Source: Nitrospirota bacterium
GTDB lineage: Bacteria; Nitrospirota; Thermodesulfovibrionia; JACRGW01
Direction of reading: 5' to 3'
Length of the DNA stretch: 5,527 nt
NCBI GenBank assembly: GCA_016212195.1
Contig: JACRGW010000002.1
Coordinates: forward strand, 1-5,527
Position numbers and translations under genes: made by a program. Below, piece after piece: positions 5,343 through 5,527 of this stretch (position 1 is the stretch's first letter; the number at the start of each line of letters is the position of its first letter). The notes below the pieces were generated by a model that did not search any database, had not been told where the DNA came from, and saw only the letters and a program-made list of their open reading frames with translations.

Positions 5343-5527
5343 ATATAATCCCTTTTATCACTTCTGCTATCTCGGTTATATTATAAGGCTTCTGTATAAA
5401 GCCCTTTGCAGTATCGTCAAGCATCTCCCTCGCCTGCGGGTCCACACCATAACCCGATGAAACAAGAACCTTTACATCAGGATCTATCTCCTTTAATTTC
5501 TCAAAGGTCTCTTTGCCGCCCATTTTC
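5341..5527 (-). CDS. C-terminal end of a response-regulator receiver (REC) domain; N-terminal part outside the window
   Basis: The visible 60 or so residues are the second half of a CheY-like receiver domain. KMGGKETFEKLKEIDP corresponds to the region after the phospho-acceptor aspartate, VKVLVSSGYG carries the Thr/Ser switch position, and KGFIQKPYN carries the conserved lysine (KP) before the last helix. The protein ends right after that helix (EVIKGII), so the REC domain is C-terminal. This fits a hybrid histidine kinase or a single-domain regulator, and argues against a regulator with a DNA-binding output after REC. The frame stays open to the right edge with a Lys codon before the internal Met, so that Met is not the start. 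Phospho-acceptor and acidic-pocket residues lie outside the window. Signal and partner are unknown. The 3' end carries a 9-bp tandem repeat. Confidence 0.85.
   Translation of the reverse strand, partial: KMGGKETFEKLKEIDPDVKVLVSSGYGVDPQAREMLDDTAKGFIQKPYNITEIAEVIKGII

Noticed and set aside
5204..5386. 60-aa open frame on the + strand with a hydrophobic C-terminal half
   Set aside because: It overlaps the 3' end of the receiver-domain gene antisense and covers the predicted promoter and palindrome. It has no Shine-Dalgarno and resembles no family I know. Its hydrophobicity comes from AT-rich DNA.

Overview
The window comes from a bacterium with moderate GC content (judged by eye) and tightly packed genes. 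Its intergenic gaps carry several families of small palindromic and short-period repeats. These repeats and the gene set are reminiscent of Nitrospirota or Desulfobacterota (former deltaproteobacteria), but the sequence alone does not settle the phylum. No tRNA, rRNA, CRISPR array or transposase gene is visible.

Layout. At the left edge, on the + strand, is the 3' part of a PAP2-superfamily membrane phosphatase or phosphotransferase (3-617). A short gap filled by 7-bp repeats separates it from a convergent block of four genes on the - strand. In transcription order these are: an NAD(P)-dependent extended-SDR reductase (5065-4097), a PLP-dependent serine palmitoyltransferase-type synthase (3961-2783), a GNAT-fold acyltransferase of the bacterial ceramide synthase type (2673-1567), and rapZ (1536-676). 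At the right edge, also on the - strand, is the C-terminal end of a response-regulator receiver domain (5341-5527), which is probably the tail of a hybrid kinase or response regulator.

The central reading is that the three genes upstream of rapZ form a compact bacterial ceramide (sphingolipid) pathway. The Spt-like enzyme would join serine to an acyl thioester to give 3-ketosphinganine. The GNAT-like protein would N-acylate it. The SDR would reduce the keto group, as described for Spt, bCerS and CerR in Caulobacter. The PAP2 protein has an Aur1/IPC-synthase-like active-site pattern and could act on lipid head groups, but that is inference. RapZ appears to be the last gene of the same transcription unit.

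Regulation and repeats. A good sigma70-type promoter (TTGACA, 17-bp spacer, TGT-TATCAT) lies upstream of the reductase gene on the - strand. A near-perfect 26-bp palindrome sits just upstream of its -35 box. The predicted leader of about 134 nt contains inverted 7-bp repeat arrays. A facing pair of REP-type hairpins with compensatory base changes lies between the reductase and spt genes. A second palindromic repeat of about 94 bp lies between spt and the acyltransferase gene, and its end supplies that gene's Shine-Dalgarno sequence.
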